A DNA stretch of 64,000 bases from Erinaceus europaeus (Eukaryota; Chordata; Mammalia; Eulipotyphla; Erinaceidae). The stretch is from the NCBI RefSeq assembly GCF_950295315.1, contig NC_080171.1, forward strand, positions 92,303,516-92,367,515, read 5' to 3'. The notes beneath the pieces are model-generated. The model was not told the origin of the DNA and ran no database searches. It was given only the letters and a program-made list of their open reading frames with translations. Within the stretch, counting starts at the first letter, position 1; every line of letters starts with the position of its first letter. Below, one piece after another: positions 1 through 9,468 of the stretch. The position numbers and the translations under genes were made by a program.

Positions 1-130
1 TTCCCCCCCTTAAGACAGAGAGGAGAGAAAGAGTGAAAGAGATCATAGTGCCAAAGCATGTTGGAGACCTGGATCAAACCTGGGTTAACATGATAAATCC
101 ACTATCCAAGTGAGCTATTTTGCTAGCTCT
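1..130 (-). mobile_element. SINE-J-like fragment, cut by window start
   Basis: The purine-rich block AGAGGAGAGAAAGAG followed by TGGATCAAACCTGGG and an inverted tRNA-like head ending GCTATTTTGCTAGC resembles the copy at 39665-39830. Confidence 0.55.
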
Positions 131-381
131 GGGAATGGCTCTAATTAGTATGTTCACTCAGAGGGACTTATTTTATTTTTTGCATTGTTTCCTCATTGCA
201 TTAGTGTCAGGTACTTTGTTTTAGACTCTAAAATGTGAACATTTTAGTTAGGGGAAAGAATGAAGAATGGGGTTTCTTATTTATTTTCTATAACTGCAGA
301 TAGATTTTATTCATTTTTTACTATAGAACCAGTTACATTTCTAAATAGCACACAATTTAAAAGTTGATATTTGAGTAGCTG

Positions 382-515
382 TGAAGGTGTTACAACGGTT
401 AGAGTACTGGACTTGCAAGCATGAAGTCACCAGTTTGATCCCCAGCAGCATATATGCCAGAGTGATGCTCTGGTTCTGTTTTTCTCTCTCATGTTAATAA
501 GTACATTTAAAAATG
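382..515 (+). mobile_element. SINE-D
   Basis: Head GTTAGAGTACTGGACTTGCA, B-box-like GTTTGATCCCC, and GCCAGAGTGATGCTCTGG mark a diverged sense copy. Confidence 0.7.
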
Positions 516-519
516 AAGT

Positions 520-660
520 TTGAGAGGTTAGATAAAACTAGTTATGGGGGTTTTGTTATGCAAAGAGACTCTCTTGCCTGAGGCTCCAAAGCCCAGGTTC
601 AATCCCCTGCACCACCTTAAGTCAAAGCTGATCAGTGCTCTGGTAAAGAAAAAAAAATAT
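520..660 (+). mobile_element. SINE-C
   Basis: It carries GTTATGCAAAGAGACT, B box GGTTCAATCCC and CAGTGCTCTGGTAAAG, then A-rich sequence. The 60-residue open frame in it is not a gene. Confidence 0.85.
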
Positions 661-1129
661 GGTGGAAAACATTGCATTGCAACAGTATGTCTTGCTTTGT
701 GCTGGGGTTTCTACATATACAAGTGAGGTTCTTTGTCATAGCATTCACATGAGATTGGTTTTTCCCCTCAAATTTACAAATGATGAAAATGTGATTTAGG
801 AAAACTAAATGATTTTTCCAAGCACCCTTTTAGAAACAGGTAGAGACTATGACATTTTCTATAAAAGAGAGAAATTGCTATAAAGTGACTTCAAAACTAT
901 CTTAGAGGTAATAAACATTTATCTAGGTCTCAAAAGAAAAACTATTTAAAAGCTAAGATTACGTTTTGGTTATAAAAATGTACATAGCTAGACGCTCAAA
1001 CGTCAGAATAAAGAACATCTGTATTTCTCCTCTCCATGGGAAAAATACACAATTGTCTCTTTTTGCCAGGGCAAAAGGTAATTATTTTCCGGAGGGAATT
1101 AGCCCCTAGTAATTGATCTGTTGCAAAGG
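661..1129. other. Unrecognised AT-rich intron DNA
   Basis: No repeat or coding signal was recognised here. It leads into the candidate promoter patch. Confidence 0.5.
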
Positions 1130-1417
1130 TGGTGTGTGATTGGCGCCCGGGAGCTTCCTGTGTTGTGATTTAAAGCTCGGAGGGTGGGGCATGCTTGCAG
1201 AGGCTGCTTTATGATTGGATGAGTTGAGCTGCCTCTCACTCTGCCAGGAATGCGGTTTGAAGTGTTGGGGAGTTGCTGAAACTCAGAATTGCTTACAAAA
1301 ATGTGGCTGTCAGAGAGGCAAGTGCACATGGATTTGAAGACAGCGTTAGAAAGTGTTCCTCCCACAATTTCTCTTCTCTCAACGGCTCAGTTTTAACAGG
1401 ATGTACTCTAAGTTAAG
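1130..1417 (+). promoter_or_regulatory. CNTRL: Candidate internal promoter and alternative 5' leader exon of CNTRL
   Basis: Within AT-rich, SINE-laden intron DNA this patch is repeat-free and GC-richer. It holds two inverted CCAAT boxes (ATTGG at 1139-1143 and 1214-1218), a GT/GC-box-like AGGGTGGGGC at 1181-1190 and a weak TATA-like GATTTAAAG near 1168. It ends in a good splice donor, TTAAG|GTATGA (exon end 1417). Splicing to w1 at 2981 would place a short leader before the in-frame Met at 2987, giving a centriolin lacking the N-terminal LRR/Nud1 part. A 31-codon upstream ORF (1301-1396) lies in the leader. The Met at 2987 has a poor start context and the next in-frame Met, in exon w1, a better one. 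It could instead be an enhancer or an unrelated non-coding exon. Confidence 0.4.
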
Positions 1418-2744
1418 GTATGACCATTTTCTCTCAGTACAAAAGACTTAAAAGGAGGAGGAGTCAGAGATGTTAAGTTCCTGTTTTTACAATAACTCTT
1501 TTGTGAGTTCCACAATCCACTTTGCTTCATGTGTTTACTGATTTGAATTAGGTTTTGTTTTCTTTGTTGAGTTTTGTTTGTTATCCTGGGGATAGAGATT
1601 TCAGTGAATTTTTTATTGTGATTTTTTAAAGATTTATTGTTATATGTGACCTCAGGAAATTAGTATTTTATTATTCTTGAAACCATAACTACCCTACATT
1701 TACATAGAATTTAAGCTGTTAGGGGAAGTTAGCATTTCAGAAAATATTCAGATGGGTATTTTGGTAATGTAGACTGAAGGATTTTGAAAATCCCATCAAC
1801 TTTTCTAGTAGTAAATAACCTTCCAATCAAGTTGCCACTCGTTTTGTTCTTCAGAAATGAAGAGGCTTTTCATTTTTCTTTTGGAAGCAGCAGACATCTA
1901 AAACTGAGAGATGTTATTTTATAATCCAGATGGGATTTTAAACTTGAGAACCTTGGAACTCTACTATCTATATTTTGCTTTTCTCCTGATAACTTTCTTT
2001 TGATTTATTGTTGTGTTCCACAAACTGGAGCTGAGAGGGTTGAGTGAGAGGGTAAAGTTCTCTGGGGAATTACTCTGTCTCCATATAAACAGTTGCCTAA
2101 GGAACTATTTTGTCTTCATATGGGCAAGTCATTTTATGCAGCTGAGGATCCGGTTTCTCACATGTGAAGGAAGAGTCAGACTGGATTCTTGGTTCTGTTT
2201 TTTGCCGTCAGCGCACCTGAGGAACACAATTCAGTCCTTCCAGCTAGATTGTAGTTGTGTAATGAGCTTCTCATGAGTGGGCGTGTGAATGTGTGAAAAC
2301 TCTTTCTACATGGGGTAAAAAAAAAAAGTATATATGTAATGATTGACTGAATATACTTAGCAGAACCCTCCATCTCAAGAAGAATTATTGGGCTGAATAG
2401 TCTTTGAGGTCTTTCCTAATTCCTAATTTATTAAACCCAGAAACAGAAGTATTCCTTTGTATTGAAATTGAAAAGACACTTGAATTCCAAGTATTTATTT
2501 CATACCTGTATTTTTTCATAAGCAACCTTTTAGAAAATACATTTGGTATTTCTTTAGACATAAAGGTATTTTTGTCTATAAATTTTTATATTAAAAAAAA
2601 CTCCTGTAAATATTCCAGCCAGATGTCCTTGCTAACATATCAGAATATCGTTTTCCCCTGTGAGTATATATATGTCTCCTGGCCCCTGAAAACCTTTTTA
2701 AAAAGACATTTGAGTGCAGTACAAAGAAAACTGAACTTGACTAC
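1418..2744. other. Unrecognised, SINE-free intron DNA
   Basis: 1.3 kb without any of the common SINEs. The open frames at 2013-2276 and 2404-2835 have no family resemblance and no codon signal I can see. Confidence 0.5.
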
Positions 2745-2865
2745 ATTACCTACTCTTAACTTTTCTGATTCTCATTTTGAGCAGATTGTAAAATGGAAAT
2801 GGTTCTCACATCAAGTTGACATGAGGTTTAAATGAAGAGTACTTAACATGAAAACAACAAATGAC
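2745..2865 (+). mobile_element. MIR fragment
   Basis: GATTGTAAAATGGAAATGGT, then GAGGTTTAAATGAAGAGTAC, follows the MIR core order (TCTGTAAAATGGGG ... GAGGATTAAATGAG). Old and diverged. Confidence 0.5.
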
Positions 2866-2980
2866 CTGATATATCACATATAATAGTTAACTTTTTTTTC
2901 TGTTTTTTCTTTAGGAATGTTAAGGTTGTTATTTTAAAAATCATTAAAATGGAATTTTGTTGACTTTTTTTTTAATTCAG

Positions 2981-3134
2981 TGCCATATGAGGGCTCAGAA
3001 AAGGGGTAAACAACAACAACTTGACAGTATGAACAAACAGTGCAAACAGCTTGAAAGCCGTTTGGATGAAATACTTTCTAGAATTGCTAAAGAAACTGAA
3101 GAGATTAAGGATCTTGAACAACAGCTGACAGAAG
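2981..3134 (+). CDS. CNTRL: CNTRL exon w1 (first coding exon in window)
   Basis: The acceptor is TTTTTTTTTAATTCAG and the donor GAAG|GTGAGA. It enters in phase 0 and leaves with 1 nt. It encodes residues 1-51 of the window protein, starting CHMRAQKRGKQQQ and ending EQQLTE. The content is Glu/Lys/Gln-rich coiled coil matching centriolin near human residue 550. The preceding exon is upstream of the window. Confidence 0.93.
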
Positions 3135-3186
3135 GTGAGAATTTGATGTAATTTTAAGGTAAATCAATTTCAGTATTAAGAAAAGA

Positions 3187-3540
3187 CGGGGAGTCAGATG
3201 GTAGCGCGGTGGGGTAAGCGCACAGAGAACTGCAAGGACTTGCAGAAGGATACTGGCTCAAGCGTTCGGCTCCCCACCTGCAGGGGAGGCGCTTCACAGG
3301 CGGTGAAGCAGGTCTGCAGGTGTTTGTCTTTCTCTCCTCCTCTCTGTCTTCCCCTCCTCTCTCGATTTCTCTCTGTCCTATCCAATGACAGCATCAACAA
3401 CAGTAACAATAACCACAATAAGGCTACAACAACAAGGGCAACAAAAGGGGAAAAAGTGGTCTCCAAGAGCAGTGGATTCCTGGTGCAGGCACCGAGTCCC
3501 GGCAATAACCCTAGGGGCAAAAAAACAAACAAAAAAGGAC
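3187..3540 (+). mobile_element. SINE-A, long form
   Basis: Full order is seen: A-box head GGTAGCGCGGTGGGG, CT-rich block, AAGGCTACAACAACAAGGGC, then the extra module CTCCAAGAGCAGTGGATTCC to GGCAATAACCCTAGGGGCAA. Confidence 0.92.
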
Positions 3541-3654
3541 AAATAATACCCAGAAAAGCATGAATCCAGAATAAGGACGTTTTAACAGAAAAGCATGAAT
3601 AATTTTAGGACCTACTTTTATAATGAAAATTTTAATTGTGGCATTGAAGAATTT

Positions 3655-3782
3655 TTTTTGAGTTTCACTTGAGAGAGGAAATAGAGAGAAGGAGAGTACT
3701 ATTACGTTACATTTGGCATCAGGGATTGAATCAGGTGTGGTTGGCCTGTGCTCTACCAGATGTTCTTATTTCCCTGGCTACC
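3655..3782 (-). mobile_element. Degenerate SINE
   Basis: A purine block is followed by CAGGGATTGAATCAGG and GCTCTACCAGATG, an eroded antisense tRNA-type SINE. Confidence 0.5.
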
Positions 3783-3892
3783 TGCTGTGCATATTTTTAT
3801 TATTTTATTTGGAAATCACTATTTTAAAATTTTGTACACTGTGAATTAAGTATTTTATAATCAATGCAGTCTAAATATATAATGTCTTTTAA

Positions 3893-4116
3893 AGTTTTTT
3901 TAATCTTTTAATTTTTTTTTTTAATTTTTTGGGTAGAGGCAGAGAGAAATTATATGGGAAGGGGAAAATAAACAAGGAAAGAAAAAGAGGCACCTGTAGC
4001 GCTGCTTCACCATTCATGAAGCTTCCAGCCTGCAGGTGGAGACCAGAGGCTTGAACTGGGCCCCTTGTGTATGGTAACATGGGCTCAGCCAGGTACAGCT
4101 CTACACAGCCCCTTGA
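3893..4116 (-). mobile_element. SINE-B
   Basis: Antisense order GCTGCTTCACCATTCATGAAG, CTGCAGGTGGAGACC, TTGAACTGGGCCCCTTG, CTCAGCCAGGTAC. Confidence 0.85.
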
Positions 4117-4134
4117 ATGTACTATTTTTTAAAC

Positions 4135-4322
4135 ATTTATTTTTATTTTTTAAACTTTATTGGATTTGATAGAACAGAGATAAATTGAGAAGGGAGGGGG
4201 AGATAGAGAGGGAGAGAGAGAGAGAGATACCTGCAGACCTGCTTCACCACCTGTGAAGCTTCCTCCCCTGCAGGTGGAGATCGAGAGCTCAAAACTGGGG
4301 CCTTGCACACTGATGGACAGTA
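4135..4322 (-). mobile_element. SINE-A/B, truncated
   Basis: CCTGCAGACCTGCTTCACCA and CCTGCAGGTGGAGATCGAGA are present. It stops before the inverted head, so its tRNA-like end is missing. It lies about 140 bp before exon w2. Confidence 0.8.
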
Positions 4323-4462
4323 TCATGTCTTTAAAAAAATCATTGAAAACTTAGAATTTCATTCTTCTCTAGTAACATAGTTGTGGAGACTAAACTTAAT
4401 AATCATATCACTTGAACGAATTTTCTTAATTATATTACCTTCCTTTTATCCATCTTGTCTAG

Positions 4463-4683
4463 GTCAGATAGCAGCAAATGAAGCCTTGAAGAAGGATTTA
4501 GAAGGTGTCATTAGTGGGTTGCAAGACTATCTGGGAACTGTCAAAGGCCAGGCAACTCAGGCCCAGAATGAGTGCAGAAAACTACAGAATGAGAAAGAGG
4601 CATTGCTGCAGAGACTAACAGAAGTTGAGCAGGAGAGGGACCAACTGGAAATAGTTGCCATAGATGCAGAAAACATGAGAAAG
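4463..4683 (+). CDS. CNTRL: CNTRL exon w2
   Basis: The acceptor is CATCTTGTCTAG and the donor AAG|GTATGA. It completes a Gly codon with w1 and ends in phase 0. Residues 52-125 run from GQIAANEALKKDLEG to DAENMRK. This is a canonical heptad coiled coil and one of the best conserved parts of the protein. Confidence 0.95.
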
Positions 4684-5272
4684 GTATGATTCATTTATTT
4701 TTGTCTGTTTTCCATAGTGTCAAAGGTATGTGATAGCTAAAATAGTTAAGAAGGTTAGGAACAGTGTCAAAATGTATCAGTAGCTGTTTAATGGTGTTTC
4801 TATTATGGTATACTTTAAATCACTATTTTTCCTTTTAAGGAAAGAAATAATTATCTTAGCTGATTTTCTACCCTGGAAAGTATTGTTATCAAATGACTAT
4901 AAGAATAAAAAAAATTAACTTTTATAATGTACTAAATGTTTATATTTTCTAACTTGTGCATCAAAGTTAAATAAAATGTATTTTATTAATTCATAACTTC
5001 AACATTATTTTACAGATAACAAGACATAGTGTTATAAAGTAACCTGTAGTACATCTGATTGATTGCCATTTATCTAGAGATTTTATTTGCTCTATTTTAG
5101 TTACTTGGAAAACTGTTATCAGTTGTGAAAACCCAGATTCTTTATCTCACCCTCAAAAAGTAGGCTTGTCCTAGAAATCTGAATTTGTGCATTTTAGTAG
5201 TATGAAACTTCTCTAGCATGTAAATATATAAAAAGTAAAGTTCAGCATCATGTACTCATAGCTCACCTTAAG
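4684..5272. other. Unrecognised AT-rich intron DNA
   Basis: Nothing beyond AT-rich unique-looking sequence was recognised. Confidence 0.5.
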
Positions 5273-5284
5273 AACTAGAACACT

Positions 5285-5499
5285 GGGGCTGGGCACCTAG
5301 TTGAGCATACTTGTTAAAATGTGCAAGGACCCAGGCTTGAGCCCCCAGTCCCCAGCTCTGGGGGGAAAGCTTTGTGAGTGGTGAAACAGAGCTGCAGGTA
5401 TCTCTCTGTCTCTCTTCCTCTCTATCTCCCCCTTCCCACTTGATTTCTGGCTGTCTCTATCCAATAAGTAAATAAAGATAATTAAAAAATTTAAAAAAT
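5285..5499 (+). mobile_element. SINE-B with 12-bp TSD
   Basis: Flanked by AACTAGAACACT at 5273-5284 and 5500-5511. Internal GGCTTGAGCCCCCAG, CTGCAGGTATCTCTCTGTC and TATCCAATAAGTAAATAAAG. Confidence 0.93.
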
Positions 5500-5589
5500 A
5501 ACTAGAACACTACAGATATATATGAAACCTTTGTGTACCCCCTTTTAGAAGTATAAAATCCTGAACATGGTTATTCCTGCCTCTGCCTT

Positions 5590-5784
5590 TTTAAGTATTT
5601 ATTATTTATTGGATAGAGACACAGAGAAGTCGAGTGGAAAGGAAAGGTAAGAGAGAGAAGGAAAGACACTTCAGCAATGCTTCACTGCTCATGAAGCTTT
5701 CCCCTTGCAAATAGGGGCCAAGAACTTGAACCTGGATCCTTGTGCATTGTAACATGTTCGCTCAACCAGATGCATTACCTCCAG
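5590..5784 (-). mobile_element. SINE-B
   Basis: ATTTATTGGATAGAGACACA, TGCTTCACTGCTCATGAAGC and GCTCAACCAGATGC mark an antisense copy. Confidence 0.85.
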
Positions 5785-5887
5785 TATATAGATACTGCCT
5801 GGCATAATTTTAGGTTAATATTAAAGTTGTAATATATATTCTTAGACACTTTATTCCTTCATTTTTATGTTTTGAGAATACATTTTG

Positions 5888-6015
5888 GGCTGAGGAGATA
5901 ACAAAATGGTTATGCAAAAAGACTTTCATGTTTGAGGTCCCAAAAGTCCCAGGTTCAATCTCCAGTACCACCATAAGCTAGAGTTGAGCAGAGCTCTGAT
6001 TAAAAAAAGAAAGAA
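5888..6015 (+). mobile_element. SINE-C
   Basis: AAATGGTTATGCAAAAAGAC, B box GGTTCAATCTCC and CAGAGCTCTGATTAAAAAAAG. Confidence 0.85.
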
Positions 6016-6180
6016 AAGTGTGTATGTGTTTACACACACTGTCATTGATAAATGTAGCTCTACTATATTTTACTAATTTGTACATTCTGTTATCTTGTAC
6101 TATAAATTTATAACTTATTCATTCTCCTCTTGGGTGGTCTCCATTCTTTTCTTTTGCTATTTCTTTTTTCTTCTTCTCCT

Positions 6181-6475
6181 TTTTTTTTTTTGCCTCCAGT
6201 GTTATTGCTGGGGTTGGGTGTCTGCGCTACAAATCCACTGCTTCTATGGAAATTTTTTTCATTTTTTTGGATAGGACAAAGAGAGAGAAATTGAGAGGAG
6301 AGGGGAAGATAGTGAAAGGGGAGAGATAAGACAGATACCTGCAGACCTGCTTCGCCACTTGTGAAGCGACCCTCCTGTAGGTGGGGAGACAGGGGCTCAA
6401 ACTTTGATCTTTGAGCGGGTCCTTAAGCATCACATTATGTACACTTAACCCAGTGTGCCACTAGACACCCCCCTC
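6181..6475 (-). mobile_element. SINE-A, long form
   Basis: Starts with the inverted module GCCTCCAGTGTTATTGCTGG and ends TTAACCCAGTGTGCCACTAG. Confidence 0.9.
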
Positions 6476-6763
6476 TTTTGCTGTTTCTAAAATTATGGAA
6501 CATAATATTCTTATATGCATTTTGAGCATGAGAATTGCATTCAGAATGAAAACATGATTCCCAGAGTATTTATCTCTTCAATTGCACTGAATACTATCAA
6601 ATTGCTATCCATGTGATTACATCACTGTCTACTCCTACTAGCATTGTGAGGACTAACATTGCACCATATCCCTGTCAACACCTTGATGTTGTCCAACTTT
6701 TATTAAGTTTCTATATTGAAATAATTTCATACTAATAGCAGAGTTAAGAAAAATACAAATAGG

Positions 6764-6898
6764 TTAAGGGGATAGAATCTTGGTTATGCAAAAAGACTAA
6801 TGCGTGAGGCTCTAAAACCCCAAGTTCAGTCCTCACTCCACCATAAGCCAGAGCTAAATAGTGCTCTGAAGAAAAAATAATAATAATAATAATAATAC
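6764..6898 (+). mobile_element. SINE-C with (TAA)n tail
   Basis: GTTATGCAAAAAGACTAATG and AGTGCTCTGAAG, then AATAATAATAATAATAAT at the 3' end. Confidence 0.85.
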
Positions 6899-7085
6899 AA
6901 ATAACTTTTAAAACCTTCAAGACTCACTAGTTAGTACTGTGCTACATTTGCCTTATCATTCTCTCATATATAATTTCTAATGATTTATATATTTTATATG
7001 TGTTTTTTACTAACCATTTGAGAATTGCAGATATTATGCTCCTAAATATTGTTGCAGATGTTTCCTGAGAACAAGGACATTTTTT

Positions 7086-9019
7086 AAAAAATTTATTTAT
7101 AAAATGGAAATGTTGACAAGACCATAGGATAGGAGGGGTTCAATTCCTGCCACCAAAGCTCCATATCCTGTTTCCTCCCCAATAGCTTTCCTATTCTTTA
7201 GCCCTCTGGGTGTATGGACCCAGGGTCATTATGGGGTGCAAAAGGAGGAAGGTCTGGCTTCTGTAATTGCTTCTCTGCTGAACGTGGGCATTGGCAGGTC
7301 AATCCATACTCCCAGTCTCTCTCTTTCCCTAGTGGGAGGTAGGGCTCCAGGACACACTGATGAGTTCATCAGCCCAGGGAAGTCAGGTTGGCATCATGGT
7401 ATCATCTGGAACTTGGTTGCTGAAAAAGCATTAAGATATAAAACAGAACAAATTAAATGGGGAAAGCAGAGTCTCTTCAACAAATGATGTTGAAAACAAT
7501 GGGTTGAAACATGCAGAAGAATGAAACTGAATCACTGTATTTCGCCAAATACAAAAGTAAATTCCAAGTGGATCGAGGACTTGGATGTTAGACCAGAAAC
7601 TGTCAGATACTTAGAGGAAAATATTGGCAGAACTCTTTTCCGCATAATTTTTAAAGGCATTTTCAATGAAACGAATCCAATTACAAAGAAGACTAAGGCA
7701 AGTATAAACCTATGGGACTACATCAAATTAAAAAGCTTCTTCACAGCAAAAGAAATCACTACCCAAACCAAAATACCCCTCACAGAATGGGAGAATATTT
7801 TTACATGTCATACATCAGATAAGAGTTTAATGACCAACATGTATAAACAGCTTGCCAAACTCAACAACAAGACAATAACCCCATCCAAAAAATGGGGGGA
7901 GGACTTGGACACAATATTCACCACAGAAGAGATCCAAAAGGCCGAGAAACACATGAAAAAATGCTCCAAGTCTCTGATTGTCAGAGAAATGCAAATCAAG
8001 ACAACAATGAGATAACACTTCACTCATGTAAGAATGTCATACATTAGAAAAGGTAACAGCAGCAAATGCTGGAGAGGGTGTGGGGTCAAAGGAACCCTCC
8101 TACACTGCTGGTGGGAATGTCACGTGGTCCAACCTCTGTGGAGAACAGTCTGGAGAACTCTCAGAAGGCTAGAAATAGACCTCCCTTTGACCCTGCAATT
8201 CCTCTCCTGGGGATATATCCTAAGGAACCCAACACACCCATCCAAAAAGATATATGTTCTTGGCAGCACAATTTGTAATAGCCAAAACCTGGAAGCAACC
8301 CAGGTGTCCAACAACAGATGAGTGGCTGAGCAAGTTGTGGTATATATACACAATGGAATCCTACTCAGCTGTTAAAAATGGTGACTTCACTGTTTTCAGC
8401 CGATCTTGGATGGACCTTGAAAAATTCATGTTAAGTGAAATAAGTCAGAAACAGAAGGATGAATATGTGATGATCTCACTCTCAGGCAGAAGTTGAAAAA
8501 CAAGATCAGAAAAGAAAACACAAGTAGAACCTGAAATGGAATTGGCATCTTGCACCCAAGTAAAAGACTCTGGGGTGGGTGGGTGGGGAGAATACAGGTC
8601 CATGAAGGATGATAGAGGACCTAGTGGGGGTTGTTTTGTTAAATGGGAAACTGGGGAATGTTATGCATGTACAAACTATTGTATTTACTGTTGAATTGAA
8701 TGTAAAACATTAATTCCCCAATAAAGAAATAAAAAAAAAAAAACAGAACAAATTGTTAAATAATCAGGAACCTAAAGGCAAGAATATAGCAGATGAGATA
8801 TAGGGTCTGTATTTTGGAAAAAGCTAGTAGGTCTGTTTTAGCTGTCACTATGCTACTAGTTTTTGCTTGAGCCTGACAGCTAATATACAGGTAGACCTTT
8901 ATTATCTGGGGAGGTGGTGTCAGAGTTGGAAAAAGGACTAGGGAGCTAGACCAGGGAAGAGAATAGCTCCCAAATATGGGGAAAGTATATAAATATTGTT
9001 AACTGTAAACCCCATCAAT
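7086..9019 (-). mobile_element. Element E, host of a nested L1
   Basis: Flanked by ACAAGGACATTTTT (about 7071-7085 and 9020-9034). On the minus strand the element ends A-rich, as retrotransposed DNA does. It reads GTATATAAATATTGTTAACTG at its minus-strand 5' end and GGGTTCAATTCCTGCCACC near the tail. It is split by the L1 at 7455-8740. The open frame at 7236-7487 crosses this junction and is not a gene. Confidence 0.85.
7455..8740 (+). mobile_element. 5'-truncated L1 with 3' UTR, poly(A) and TSD
   Basis: TSD AAACAGAACAAATT lies at 7441-7454 and 8741-8754. The body is the ORF2 C-terminal part ([16 protein letters not shown], SAVKNGDFT), then a 3' UTR with CCTAGTGGGGGTTG and CCCCAATAAAGAAAT, then A12. 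Several frame breaks exist. One is TAT to TAA at 8013-8015 relative to the copy at 9469. Confidence 0.95.
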
Positions 9020-9034
9020 ACAAGGACATTTTTT

Positions 9035-9329
9035 TTTCTCTTTTTTTTTTTTTAATTTTTATTTATATAAAGGAAACATTGACAAAAACCGTAGGATAAG
9101 AGGGATACAACTCTACACAATTCCCACCACCAGAACTCCTTATCCCATCCCCTCCTCTGATAGCTTTCCTGTTCTTTAACCCTCTGAGAGTATGGACCCA
9201 GGGGTCACTATGGGATGCAGAAGGAGGAAGGTCTGGTTTCTGTAATTGCTTCCCCGCTGAACATGGCTGTTGGCAGGTTGATCCACACTCCCAGCCTGTG
9301 TCTCTCTTTCCCTAGTGGGTGGGGTCTGG
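9035..9329 (-). mobile_element. Second element E copy, truncated, at the same target
   Basis: Antisense E: TTCCCACCACCAGAACTCC, CTCTGAGAGTATGGACCC, GTAATTGCTTCCCCGCTGAA. It ends at GGGGACATTTC, repeating GGACATTT of the neighbouring target, so two E copies appear to share one insertion hot spot. Confidence 0.85.
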
Positions 9330-9468
9330 GGACATTTCTAACATACACACAGAATAATTATCAGGAAATGTAATGTTTTGTCAGACTTAATGTTTGCGAA
9401 TCTGACGAGTTAAATATTATATATATTTATTATAATAAGATTCTTGCATTTATAAAATTGTGGGGAGA

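Larger units (their letters stand above)
5512..6765 (-). mobile_element. Old L1 3' segment in pieces
   Basis: Between younger SINEs the sequence reads like an eroded antisense L1 end, for example CTACTCCTACTAGCATTGTG and CCTGTCAACACCTTGATGTT. Interrupted by the SINEs at 5590, 5888 and 6181. Confidence 0.5.

Noticed and set aside
382..660. tRNA genes suggested by A- and B-box matches
   Set aside because: The boxes belong to tRNA-derived SINEs. No complete cloverleaf with acceptor stem and anticodon arm is seen here or in other copies.
1099..1365. 88-residue minus-strand open frame over the promoter island
   Set aside because: No splice, start-context or family evidence. The region reads better as promoter/leader on the + strand.
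3198..3563. 121-residue open frame and its 112-residue antisense partner
   Set aside because: Both lie wholly inside a SINE-A copy. Similar SINE-derived frames recur at many positions.
7236..7487. 83-residue open frame
   Set aside because: It crosses the junction between element E and the nested L1.
7521..8496. Several overlapping open frames that look like a gene cluster
   Set aside because: They are one frameshifted L1 ORF2 C-terminal fragment with its antisense shadows.
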